Below the pieces are notes generated by a model. That model was not told the origin of the DNA. It worked only from the letters and a program-made list of their open reading frames with translations, and did no database searches. From Thermoleophilia bacterium (GTDB lineage Bacteria; Actinomycetota; Thermoleophilia; BMS3ABIN01), in NCBI GenBank assembly GCA_020053595.1, contig JAGVMV010000006.1, positions 1-49,324 of the forward strand: a stretch of 49,324 bases of DNA. The letters are read 5' to 3'. The position numbers and the translations under genes were made by a program. Position 1 is the first letter of the stretch. Each line of letters opens with the position of its first letter. Positions 1 through 7,093 of the stretch are shown here, piece after piece.

Positions 1-1224
1 CTGATCGAGGCCGATGCCGCGCGCATCGCCGGGGAGCTGACCCGCGAGGAAGGCAAGACGCTGGTCGAGGCCAAAGGCGAGACCGCCCGCGCCGTGCAGA
101 TCTTCGATTACTTCGCCGGCGAAGGGCGGCGGCTCAGCGGCGAGACCACGCCCTCCGAGTTCGGCCGCACCCTGCTTTATACGGTGCGCGAGCCCCTGGG
201 AACGGTGGGCATCATCACTCCCTGGAACTTTCCCATCGCCATTCCCGCCTGGAAGCTGGCGCCGGCGCTGATCAGCGGTAACACCGTGGTCATGAAGCCG
301 GCGAGCGGCGCCCCCAAAACCTCACTCAATATCGTCCAGTTACTGGCCGAAGCCGGTTTGCCGGCCGGCGTGCTCAATTTCGTCACTGGCTCCGGCTCGG
401 TGGTCGGCAGAGAAATAACCGGCAACCCCGTGGTCAAGGGCGTTTCCTTCACCGGTTCCGATACGGTTGGCTGTGGCATCTATGGCCAGGTCACCGGCCG
501 CGGTGGCAAGGCGCAGTGTGAGATGGGCGGCAAGAACCCGGTCATCGTCCTCGAGGATGCCGACATCGACAAGGCGGTCAATCTGTCGATCATGGGCGCC
601 ATGTGGTCCACCGGCCAGAAGTGCACCGCGACCAGCCGCGCCATCGTCCACAAGGACGTGGTCGAGGAGTTCACCGCCAAGGCGGCCGCGGCCGCGGCCG
701 CCATCCGGATCGGCAATGGACTCGACGAGAATACCCAGGTCGGTCCATCCATCGACGAGGATCAGTTGAACACCGTGCTTACCTACATCGAGACCGGGAA
801 AAACGAGGGCGCCAGACTGCTGACCGGCGGCAACCGGCTTTCCGAACCGCCGTATGACCGGGGCTGGTTCGTCGAGCCCACCGTCTTCGGTGACGTCGAC
901 CCCGGCATGGTGATCGCCCGGGAGGAGATTTTCGGTCCGGTACTGGCGATCATCCCCGTCAATGATTTCGAGGAAGCGATGAATGTGGCCAACGATACGC
1001 GCTTCGGCCTGGCGGCTTCCATCTGCACCCGGGATATCTCACGGGCCATGGAGTTTGTCGACCGCATCGAAGCGGGCCTTGTGCACGTCAATTCGCCGAC
1101 GGTCGGCGCCGAGGTGCAGGTGCCTTTCGGCGGCATGAAGGATTCCAGCACCGGCACCCGCGAACAGGGCCGGGTGGCCGTGGATTTCTATACGCAGATC
1201 AAAACCGTTTACCTGGAGTATTGA
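1..1224 (+). CDS. Aldehyde dehydrogenase, 5' end cut (likely 2-oxoglutarate semialdehyde dehydrogenase)
   Basis: NAD(P)-dependent aldehyde dehydrogenase. The reading frame is open from base 1 (LIEADAARIAGELTREEGKT), so the gene starts before the window; 407 residues are visible of a family length near 480. Family marks are the PWNFP motif, the EMGGKNP segment with the general-base Glu, STGQKCTA with the catalytic Cys, and EEIFGPVLA near the C-terminus. The general style and the FAH-family dehydratase 79 bp downstream suggest the substrate is 2-oxoglutarate semialdehyde (2,5-dioxopentanoate), oxidised to 2-oxoglutarate as the last step of non-phosphorylative pentose or glucarate breakdown. Family is certain; substrate is inferred from the neighbour. 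Confidence 0.93.
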   Translation: MIEADAARIAGELTREEGKTLVEAKGETARAVQIFDYFAGEGRRLSGETTPSEFGRTLLYTVREPLGTVGIITPWNFPIAIPAWKLAPALISGNTVVMKPASGAPKTSLNIVQLLAEAGLPAGVLNFVTGSGSVVGREITGNPVVKGVSFTGSDTVGCGIYGQVTGRGGKAQCEMGGKNPVIVLEDADIDKAVNLSIMGAMWSTGQKCTATSRAIVHKDVVEEFTAKAAAAAAAIRIGNGLDENTQVGPSIDEDQLNTVLTYIETGKNEGARLLTGGNRLSEPPYDRGWFVEPTVFGDVDPGMVIAREEIFGPVLAIIPVNDFEEAMNVANDTRFGLAASICTRDISRAMEFVDRIEAGLVHVNSPTVGAEVQVPFGGMKDSSTGTREQGRVAVDFYTQIKTVYLEY

Positions 1225-1277
1225 AAGTGACCGCGGTTTATTTGCAGCGGAGCATTAAAACGGCGGATAGTTCCCAT

Positions 1278-1303
1278 GCCCGACTCCCGATGGGTAGCCG
1301 GGC
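1278..1303 (+). promoter_or_regulatory. Hairpin abutting the start codon of the FAH-family gene
   Basis: GCCCG (1278-1282) pairs with CGGGC (1299-1303), with an inner CCC/GGG pairing. The downstream arm ends directly at the ATG at 1304 and contains the only purine-rich stretch (GGGTAG) that could act as ribosome binding site, so the fold could hide it. This is sequence-level only. Confidence 0.3.
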
Positions 1304-2236
1304 ATGAAGCTGGTCCAGTTCTACACGCCGGAGCTGGGTCCCCGGCTGGGCTCGGTGCAGGAGGACGGCAAGGTTTACGACCTCACCGCCGGCGAGCCCG
1401 CCTACATTTCCTTCAATGCCCTGCTGGAGTGGGCGGGAGGGTCAGCGGCCAGGCTGGAGAAGATCGCCCGGCAGGCCGAGGCGCGCGTACCTGACGAGAT
1501 CGAATACATCTATGACTGGGAGGAGCTGGACCGGCCGCCGACGGCGACGCTGCCGCACCTGATGATCCCCTTGTCGCCGCCGGAAGTTTGGGGTTTCGGC
1601 GTCACCTATCAACGCAGCGCTGAAGTGCGCGACGCCGATGTCGAAAAGACCACGGACTCCTCGGAGAGCATCTACGATCGCGTCTATCACAGCGCCCGCC
1701 CGGAGTGTTTCTTCAAGGCGACGGCTCCCCGCTGCGTCGGCCCCTACCGGCCGATCGGCATCCGCTCCGACTCGGCGCTGACCGCCACCGAGCCCGAGCT
1801 GGCCTACGTGCTGGGCACCAACCGGGAGATCGTCGGTTTCACCATCTGCAACGATGTTTCCGCCTGGGACCTGGAGCGCGACAACCCGCTCTACCTGCCC
1901 CAGTCGAAGATCTTCACCGGCTGCTGCGCCCTGGGCCCGGCCATACTGACAGCGGCCAGCGGTCCCGACCCTTACGACCTCGACATCAGCTGCCGTATCC
2001 TTCGAGGCGGAGAGGTGATTTACAGCGATTCGACCAACAGCGGCCGCATCGGCCGGCGCTTCGAGGAGCTCAACGAGTATCTTTATCGCGACAATCCCAT
2101 TCCGCCGGGAACCGTGGTTTCCACCGGCACCGGCATCATGGTTCCCAACGAGTATGCCCTGCGCGACGGCGACACGGTGGAGATCGAGATCGCCGGCATC
2201 GGCATTCTTTCCAACCCGGCGGTCAAGCTCTCCTAG
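1304..2236 (+). CDS. FAH-family dehydratase, likely 2-keto-3-deoxy-D-arabinonate dehydratase
   Basis: 310-residue member of the fumarylacetoacetate hydrolase fold. The C-terminal catalytic region contains GFGVTYQRS, the ECFFKATAPRCVG segment, EPELAYVLG with metal-binding acids, and YLPQSKIFTGCCALGP. These resemble archaeal 2-keto-3-deoxy-D-arabinonate dehydratases more closely than true fumarylacetoacetases. The reaction would be dehydration of 2-keto-3-deoxy-pentonate to 2-oxoglutarate semialdehyde, the substrate of the dehydrogenase encoded just upstream. The start ATG lies directly after a small hairpin and lacks a strong Shine-Dalgarno sequence. The family is clear; the exact sugar acid is inferred from similarity and context. 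Confidence 0.85.
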   Translation: MKLVQFYTPELGPRLGSVQEDGKVYDLTAGEPAYISFNALLEWAGGSAARLEKIARQAEARVPDEIEYIYDWEELDRPPTATLPHLMIPLSPPEVWGFGVTYQRSAEVRDADVEKTTDSSESIYDRVYHSARPECFFKATAPRCVGPYRPIGIRSDSALTATEPELAYVLGTNREIVGFTICNDVSAWDLERDNPLYLPQSKIFTGCCALGPAILTAASGPDPYDLDISCRILRGGEVIYSDSTNSGRIGRRFEELNEYLYRDNPIPPGTVVSTGTGIMVPNEYALRDGDTVEIEIAGIGILSNPAVKLS

Positions 2237-2250
2237 ATGGAAGGATCGGA

Positions 2251-2775
2251 TTGGTCGTTATCCAAAAACAGTTTTTGGCTATCGTTCTTGTCCCGGTGAT
2301 GCTGGCATTGCTATCTTTCGGCTGCTCCGGCGGTGAGACCACCGTGACGGTGGAAAAGACGGTGACGGTCTCGGGCGTCCGCGGTTCCACACCCGCGGAA
2401 AAGGAGGATTACCGGAAGGCGATCAACGAGCTGACCAGGCGTGCCGACCAGATCAACACCGAATTCCGCGCCCTTGTAGACCAGTACAACAACGGCCAGG
2501 CGAAAGCTGAGGAGTTAGCGGCCAAATCCGAGCAGAACTGGCGTGCTTACGAGGAAATGAGCGCCCAGATAACCACGATGAAAGTCCCGAAGGAATTCCA
2601 GGTAGCCCACTTGCAGCTGATCTCGGGCTTCAACAAGTGGCAGTCGACCTTCGAGGCGTACCGGAACGGCTTTAAAAATAACGACGCCAATGAGTTGGCC
2701 AGGGCCCGCGACTACGACAACCAGGCGGTCATCGAGGTCAACCAGGCGGTCAGCGAGATATCACAGGTAGAGTAG
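2251..2775 (+). CDS. Secreted lipoprotein of unknown function, helical
   Basis: The protein begins at a TTG preceded by GGAAGGA (2239-2245 area), giving 174 residues. The N-terminus is a lipoprotein signal: a short basic start, a hydrophobic stretch and LSFGC as lipobox, followed by GG and a Thr/Val-rich spacer. The rest is charged and probably helical (for example ELTRRADQINTEFRALVDQY), with no catalytic motif. It follows the FAH gene by 14 bp and so is probably cotranscribed, though function gives no link. It ends in front of a strong terminator. No family is recognised. Confidence 0.8.
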   Translation: MVVIQKQFLAIVLVPVMLALLSFGCSGGETTVTVEKTVTVSGVRGSTPAEKEDYRKAINELTRRADQINTEFRALVDQYNNGQAKAEELAAKSEQNWRAYEEMSAQITTMKVPKEFQVAHLQLISGFNKWQSTFEAYRNGFKNNDANELARARDYDNQAVIEVNQAVSEISQVE

Positions 2776-2813
2776 CCGCCATCATAGATGGAGAGCTGAG
2801 CAGTGGAAACGGG

Positions 2814-2842
2814 AAAAGGCGGCCAATGGCCGCCTTTTCTTT
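2814..2842 (+). terminator. Rho-independent terminator (possibly bidirectional)
   Basis: A perfect 11-bp stem (2814-2824 with 2828-2838; GC core GGCGGCC) with a 3-nt loop is followed by TTTTCTTT. The 5' arm begins AAAA, so it could also terminate the convergent rubrerythrin transcript. Confidence 0.9.
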
Positions 2843-2909
2843 AAGGGCGCGTGGTGCGGGTGGGATATGAGCCCAAATATGTAGAGGACGCCGCCGGGCG
2901 TCCGCGGTT

Positions 2910-3296
2910 CTAGAAGTAACGGTCCAGCAGGTTCTGGAGCATGGCGGCGTGGCGGGCTTCGTCGTGAGCCGCGGTGTCGAAGAAGGAGGCGACTTCCTTC
3001 TTGCCGTCCGCATCGGCCACCTTCATGCCCTCGTGCTTGCCGTCGACGGCTTCCTTCTCACCGGCGAGCATCTTCTCGATCTCGCCCTTGAGATCCCCGA
3101 TATTTCCGGCCAGATACTTGAACCGGGAGCCGTGGCCAGCTTCATCCATGGCGATACTGCGCAGTGTTTGCGCCACTTCGGTCCTGCCTTCGTTGTCGGC
3201 CTTGAGGGCCATGGCCAGGTACTGGACTACCTCCCAGGTCTCGCCCTTGATCTCGGTTGCGATGCACTCTTCCGTGGTTGCCGTTGTTTCAGCCAT
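2910..3296 (-). CDS. Rubrerythrin-type ferritin-like protein without rubredoxin domain
   Basis: Di-iron four-helix protein of 128 residues. The four helices carry the expected ligand pattern: a Glu in KGETWEV, ExxH as DEAGH, Glu residues in the third helix (EKEAVDG region) and DEARH in the last helix. The C-terminal rubredoxin domain of classical rubrerythrins is absent. Proteins of this kind remove peroxide or store iron in anaerobes and microaerophiles. The start ATG at 3296 is preceded by GGAAGGGAG; longer upstream versions of the frame lack initiation signals. It lies downstream of the Rrf2 gene on the same strand, with a palindrome between them, suggesting direct Rrf2 control in response to oxidative or nitrosative stress. 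Confidence 0.9.
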   Translation of the reverse strand: MAETTATTEECIATEIKGETWEVVQYLAMALKADNEGRTEVAQTLRSIAMDEAGHGSRFKYLAGNIGDLKGEIEKMLAGEKEAVDGKHEGMKVADADGKKEVASFFDTAAHDEARHAAMLQNLLDRYF

Positions 3297-3415
3297 TTTG
3301 CTTCTCCCTTCCTCTGAACTTTTTGGTTTAATTTCCTTAAATACGGCTATTTTTCGTAGATCCGGAAACCGCCTGAACACCATAAAACAAATGTCTTTAT
3401 TACTGTTACCCGCCA

Positions 3416-3440
3416 ATAGAGGACTATAAACATCCTCTAT
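3416..3440 (-). promoter_or_regulatory. Candidate Rrf2 operator
   Basis: Perfect 8-bp inverted repeat ATAGAGGA (3416-3423) and TCCTCTAT (3433-3440) around a 9-bp AT-rich centre. The total of 25 bp matches the size and symmetry of known IscR/NsrR-class sites (ATA at one end, TAT at the other). It sits between the Rrf2 gene and the rubrerythrin gene, 120 bp before the latter. Binding by this Rrf2 protein is inferred. Confidence 0.55.
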
Positions 3441-3456
3441 AGTACTTCGTACGCGA

Positions 3457-3939
3457 TTATTCAGCACTCCGTTTTCCCAAAAATCTCTTATCCCCGCCGT
3501 TTTCCGTTTTCAAACGGCGGTCCTGGAAGCTGTCCATCACCACGGCCTCGTTCCTGGCCATACGGGCGAAATTCACCTTCGCGAACATTTGCGACAGCGA
3601 CTTCCCGATCTGTTCCAGTTCCTGGTGGATAGCGCAGTAATCCTCCCTTGGGCAGACGCCTGGCTCGATAAAGCATCTGTTCAGCAAAACCGGCCCCTCA
3701 ACGGCTTCGATCACGTCGAGCATCGAGATCTGCTCGGGAGCCCGTGCCAGTGAGATGCCGCCGCCGACACCGCGATGGGTAGTAACGATATCCGCTTTCG
3801 CCAGCTTCTGGATGATCTTGGCCAGGAACACCTGGGGCAGGTGCTGGGCCAGCGCAATCTCCTGAATGCTGGCAAGGGGTGACGCGGCCAGATAAAGTAC
3901 GGCCCGCATTGCATAATCGGCTTGTCGAGTCAGTTGCAT
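3457..3939 (-). CDS. Rrf2-family transcriptional regulator with iron-sulfur cysteines
   Basis: 160 residues. The N-terminal winged helix begins with the family signature LTRQADYAMRAVLYLA; the wing contains HRGVGGGISLAR; and a Cys triad follows (C-x6-C-x5-C in CFIEPGVCPREDYC), the ligand set for a 2Fe-2S or 4Fe-4S cluster as in IscR and NsrR. The first spacing is x6 rather than the x5 usual in IscR. A C-terminal extension after the third helix is long and basic. The start ATG at 3939 has no good Shine-Dalgarno sequence but follows a TATAAT promoter closely. It probably senses iron-sulfur status, NO or oxidants and controls the adjacent rubrerythrin gene. Confidence 0.9.
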   Translation of the reverse strand: MQLTRQADYAMRAVLYLAASPLASIQEIALAQHLPQVFLAKIIQKLAKADIVTTHRGVGGGISLARAPEQISMLDVIEAVEGPVLLNRCFIEPGVCPREDYCAIHQELEQIGKSLSQMFAKVNFARMARNEAVVMDSFQDRRLKTENGGDKRFLGKRSAE

Positions 3940-3965
3940 GGATTTAAAAAATTGAAAGCGGACTA

Positions 3966-3996
3966 ATTATACCCACTATTGGCGCAGAGCTAACAA
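3966..3996 (-). promoter_or_regulatory. Sigma-70 type promoter for the Rrf2 gene
   Basis: On the minus strand there is a consensus -10 TATAAT (3966-3971) with TTGTTA (3991-3996) 19 bp upstream. The predicted transcript start is about 20 bp before the Rrf2 ATG. Confidence 0.55.
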
Positions 3997-4040
3997 CGGG
4001 GAAAGCGAGCGGTGGCGCCGATGGAGCCGGCAATATCTGC

Positions 4041-4065
4041 AGACCAGCTGAAATTCAGATGGTCT
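4041..4065 (-). terminator. Stem-loop directly after nuoN, possible end of the nuo transcript
   Basis: AGACCAGCTGAA and TTCAGATGGTCT form 12-bp arms with one mismatch around a single A. It begins next to the nuoN stop codon. No T-tract follows, so it may be an mRNA 3'-end stabiliser rather than an intrinsic terminator. Confidence 0.4.
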
Positions 4066-5526
4066 TTAATTCCCCAGTAATTTAACCACGGCGTCCTGGG
4101 CGGCGTTCAGCACCGGTGCTGGCAGGATACCCAGCAGGAGGACTCCGGCCGCGGCGATTCCCAGGCCCAGGGTCAGGTCCCAGGACTTTCCGTCTGTCTT
4201 CTCCTCAACCTGCTCGGAGTCGCGCATGTACATGAAGACGATCACCCGCAGATAGAAGTAGGCCGAGACCAGGCTGAACAGGGCGCCGGCCAACGCCAGC
4301 CAGGCGAAGCCCGCCTCGACCACAGCCGAGAATAGGTAGAACTTGGCCAGGAAGCCCGCTGTAGGCGGTACTCCCGTCAGTGAAAGCATGAACAGGGTCA
4401 TGACGCCGGCCGCCCAGGGGCGGCGCCTGCCGAGCCCCGCCAGATCGTCAAGGCTGTCGTTGAATCTGGCGTTGTGATTGGCCAGGTAAACCAGCACCCC
4501 GAAGGCGCCCATGTTCATGAAGGCGTAGGCCGCCAGATAGAAGAGCACCGCCGCCATGCCGATCGTGTGGCCGCTGTCGCCGGTGGCGACAACCGCCAGC
4601 AGCAGGTAGCCCACATGGCCGATGCTGGAAAAACCGAGCATGCGCTTGAGGTCCTTCTGTACCAGTGCCATGGTGGCGCCGACGATCATGGTGGCGATGG
4701 ACAGGGCGATCATCAGCGGCACCCAGGTGTCGCTCTGGCTGCCCAGCATGATCGTGAAAAACTTGAGGATGGCGGCGAAGGCGGCGACTTTCGGCCCCAC
4801 GGACAGAAACGCCGCCGCCGGAGTCGGTGAGCCCTGGTAGACATCCGGCGCCCAGTTATGGAACGGCGCCGCGCTTATCTTGAAGGCGAAGCCGGCGAGT
4901 ATGAACATGATGGCGATAACCAGCGGCCCCTCGGGTACCGGCCCGAGCTTGACGGCGTCGCCGATCTCCTGGTAGTTGGTCGAGCCCGACAGGCCGTAAA
5001 GCAGAGCCATGCCCATCAGGATGAAATTGGAGGCGAAGGCGCCGGTGAGGAAGTACTTCATCGCCGCTTCGATGGACTTCTCCTGGTAGCGGAAGAAGCC
5101 GGCCAGCAGGTAGGAGGAGAGCGCCATCAGTTCCAGCCCGACGAAGAAAGTGATCAGGTCGATGGCCTCGGCCATGACCATCATGCCGATCGTCGCGAAG
5201 AGGATCAGCGCATAGTAGTCGCCCAGCAGCCGCTTCTTCAGGAAGAGGTGCTTCTCGGAAATCAGCATGGCCATGGCCGCCACGGCGAGCAGCAGGATCT
5301 TGAAGAAGACCGAGTACTTGTCGAGGGCGATGCCGTGGCTGAAGGCGGTGAATTCTTCTCCCCGGGAGAACCAGGTGGAGAGCGCGGCCGTGATGCAGGC
5401 GAAGATACCCAGCCAGCTCAGCCCGCGGCGTCCGTCGACGGGCAGCAGCGGGTCCACCAGCAGAATCACCACCGCGGTAGCGATCAGCATAAGTTCCGGC
5501 ATGATGGCAATGACCTCGTGGCTCAT
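4066..5526 (-). CDS. nuoN: NADH-quinone oxidoreductase subunit N
   Basis: Antiporter-like membrane subunit of complex I, 486 residues and about 14 transmembrane helices. It has the conserved Glu/Lys pattern of the proton channel: FVGLELMALSSYLL with the TM5 Glu, FKISAAPFHNWAPDVYQGSPTP, and LVQKDLKRMLGFSSIGHVGY with the TM12-region Lys. It pumps protons in the membrane arm. The ATG follows the nuoM TAG directly (TAGATG), so translation is coupled. It is the last gene of the operon and is followed by a stem-loop. Confidence 0.96.
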   Translation of the reverse strand: MSHEVIAIMPELMLIATAVVILLVDPLLPVDGRRGLSWLGIFACITAALSTWFSRGEEFTAFSHGIALDKYSVFFKILLLAVAAMAMLISEKHLFLKKRLLGDYYALILFATIGMMVMAEAIDLITFFVGLELMALSSYLLAGFFRYQEKSIEAAMKYFLTGAFASNFILMGMALLYGLSGSTNYQEIGDAVKLGPVPEGPLVIAIMFILAGFAFKISAAPFHNWAPDVYQGSPTPAAAFLSVGPKVAAFAAILKFFTIMLGSQSDTWVPLMIALSIATMIVGATMALVQKDLKRMLGFSSIGHVGYLLLAVVATGDSGHTIGMAAVLFYLAAYAFMNMGAFGVLVYLANHNARFNDSLDDLAGLGRRRPWAAGVMTLFMLSLTGVPPTAGFLAKFYLFSAVVEAGFAWLALAGALFSLVSAYFYLRVIVFMYMRDSEQVEEKTDGKSWDLTLGLGIAAAGVLLLGILPAPVLNAAQDAVVKLLGN

Positions 5527-7089
5527 CTAGAACAGCCCTCCCAGCGAAGCGAAAATCCGTTCGACAGCGCTGCCGCCCTCGGCCATGTAGGGCGCCATCT
5601 TTTCCGTCAGCCGCGCGGCCGGTGGCTGTATTAACTGCAGGAACGTGTTGGGGTAGACGCCCGCCCAGACCGCCAGGATCGCCAGCGGCGCCAGTGAGAC
5701 GATCTCGCGCAGGGAGAGGTCCGGCAGCTTGTACCATTTCTCGTCGCGCAGCTTGGTGAACATCACCCGCTGGAACATCCAGAGCAGGTAGGCCGCCGCC
5801 AGGATTATGCCGATCGAGGCGATGGCCGCCAGCGGCTTGCTATAGGTGAACAGGCCCACCAGGCTGAGGAACTCGCCGACGAAGCCGGAAAGGCCCGGCA
5901 GTCCCAGCGAGGCCAGGGTGAAAAACAGGAGGACGCCGGCCATGACCGGGAACGGTCCGGCCAGCCCGCCCATATCGGCGATCTCGCGGGTATGCAGCCG
6001 CTCGTAGAGGAAGCCCACCATCAGGAAAAGGGCGCCGGTGAGCAAGCCGTGGCTGAACATGACCATGATGCCGCCTTCGATGCCCACCAGGTTGAGCGCG
6101 AAAATTCCCGCGGTGACAAAACCCATATGGCTGACGCTGGAATAAGCGACCAGTTTCTTCAGGTCCTTCTGCACCAGCGACACCAGGGCGCCATAGATGA
6201 TGGCGATCAGCGACAGCACCAGTATCCAGGGCGCCATGGTGACCACCGCGTCGGGGAAGAGGGGGATGCAGAGGCGCAGCATTCCATAGCCGCCGACCTT
6301 CAGCATCACGCCGGCGAGGATGACGCTGCCCGCCGTTGGCGCTTCCACGTGGGCGTCGGGCAGCCAGGTATGGAGCGGCCACATGGGCACTTTCACCGCG
6401 AAGGCGATGAAGAAAGCCAGGAAGGCCAGCATCTGTACCTGGTAGGAGAAGATCGATTTCTCCAGCAGGTCCATGTCGAACACCGGTGTTGCATAAGGAT
6501 TGGCCCTCGCCAGGTAGGCGATGGCCACGATGGCGATCAGCATCAGCAGGCTGCCGGCGAAGGTGAAGAGGAAGAACTTGATAGCGGCGTAGATCCGCCG
6601 CGGTCCGCCCCAGACCCCGATGATGAAATACATGGGGATCAGCATGATCTCCCAGAAGACATAGAACAGCAACAGGTCGCGGGCGCAGAAGACGCCGATC
6701 AGCCCGGTCTCCAGGAAGAGGAAGGCGATGAAGAACTGCAGCTCGCGTTCCTTGACGTAGTTCCAGGACGCCGGGATGATGATCAGCGAAAGCAGCGCTG
6801 TCAGCATGATCAGCAGCACGCTGATGCCGTCGACGCTCATGTGATAGCTGATACCGAGGCTGCTGATCCAGGGCACCTTCTCGATGAACTGCATGTCGGC
6901 GGTATAGCGGTCGAAGTAGGCGATCAGCACCAGCGACAGGATGAAGTTGGCGGCGGTGGCCGCCAGGGCGAAGCCCTTGTACGCCTTTGGCTTGCCGCGC
7001 ATCAGCAGCATGACCAGCCCGGCGACCGCCGGCAGGAAGGTCAGCACCGTCAGTATGGGAAAACCTATCTGTTCCTGAAAATCGTACAT
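5527..7089 (-). CDS. nuoM: NADH-quinone oxidoreductase subunit M
   Basis: Antiporter-like proton-pumping subunit, 520 residues with about 14 transmembrane helices. Diagnostic segments are LLLFYVFWEIMLIPMYFIIG (TM5 Glu), FAVKVPMWPLHTWLPDAHVEAPTAGSV split across the channel, and LVQKDLKKLVAYSSVSHMGF. It lies between nuoL (4-bp gap) and nuoN (no gap). The final 40 residues form a cytoplasmic or peripheral tail ending SLGGLF. Length and motifs are normal for the family. Confidence 0.97.
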   Translation of the reverse strand: MYDFQEQIGFPILTVLTFLPAVAGLVMLLMRGKPKAYKGFALAATAANFILSLVLIAYFDRYTADMQFIEKVPWISSLGISYHMSVDGISVLLIMLTALLSLIIIPASWNYVKERELQFFIAFLFLETGLIGVFCARDLLLFYVFWEIMLIPMYFIIGVWGGPRRIYAAIKFFLFTFAGSLLMLIAIVAIAYLARANPYATPVFDMDLLEKSIFSYQVQMLAFLAFFIAFAVKVPMWPLHTWLPDAHVEAPTAGSVILAGVMLKVGGYGMLRLCIPLFPDAVVTMAPWILVLSLIAIIYGALVSLVQKDLKKLVAYSSVSHMGFVTAGIFALNLVGIEGGIMVMFSHGLLTGALFLMVGFLYERLHTREIADMGGLAGPFPVMAGVLLFFTLASLGLPGLSGFVGEFLSLVGLFTYSKPLAAIASIGIILAAAYLLWMFQRVMFTKLRDEKWYKLPDLSLREIVSLAPLAILAVWAGVYPNTFLQLIQPPAARLTEKMAPYMAEGGSAVERIFASLGGLF

Positions 7090-7093
7090 GGCC

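Noticed and set aside
177-1157. Several long antisense frames over the aldehyde dehydrogenase gene
   Set aside because: They mirror the high G+C codon pattern of the real gene, have no family motifs and no start signals.
1705-2250. Upstream extension of the lipoprotein frame through the FAH gene
   Set aside because: The extension is Arg/Pro-rich noise over a real gene; the TTG at 2251 with GGAAGGA and a lipobox gives a sound start.
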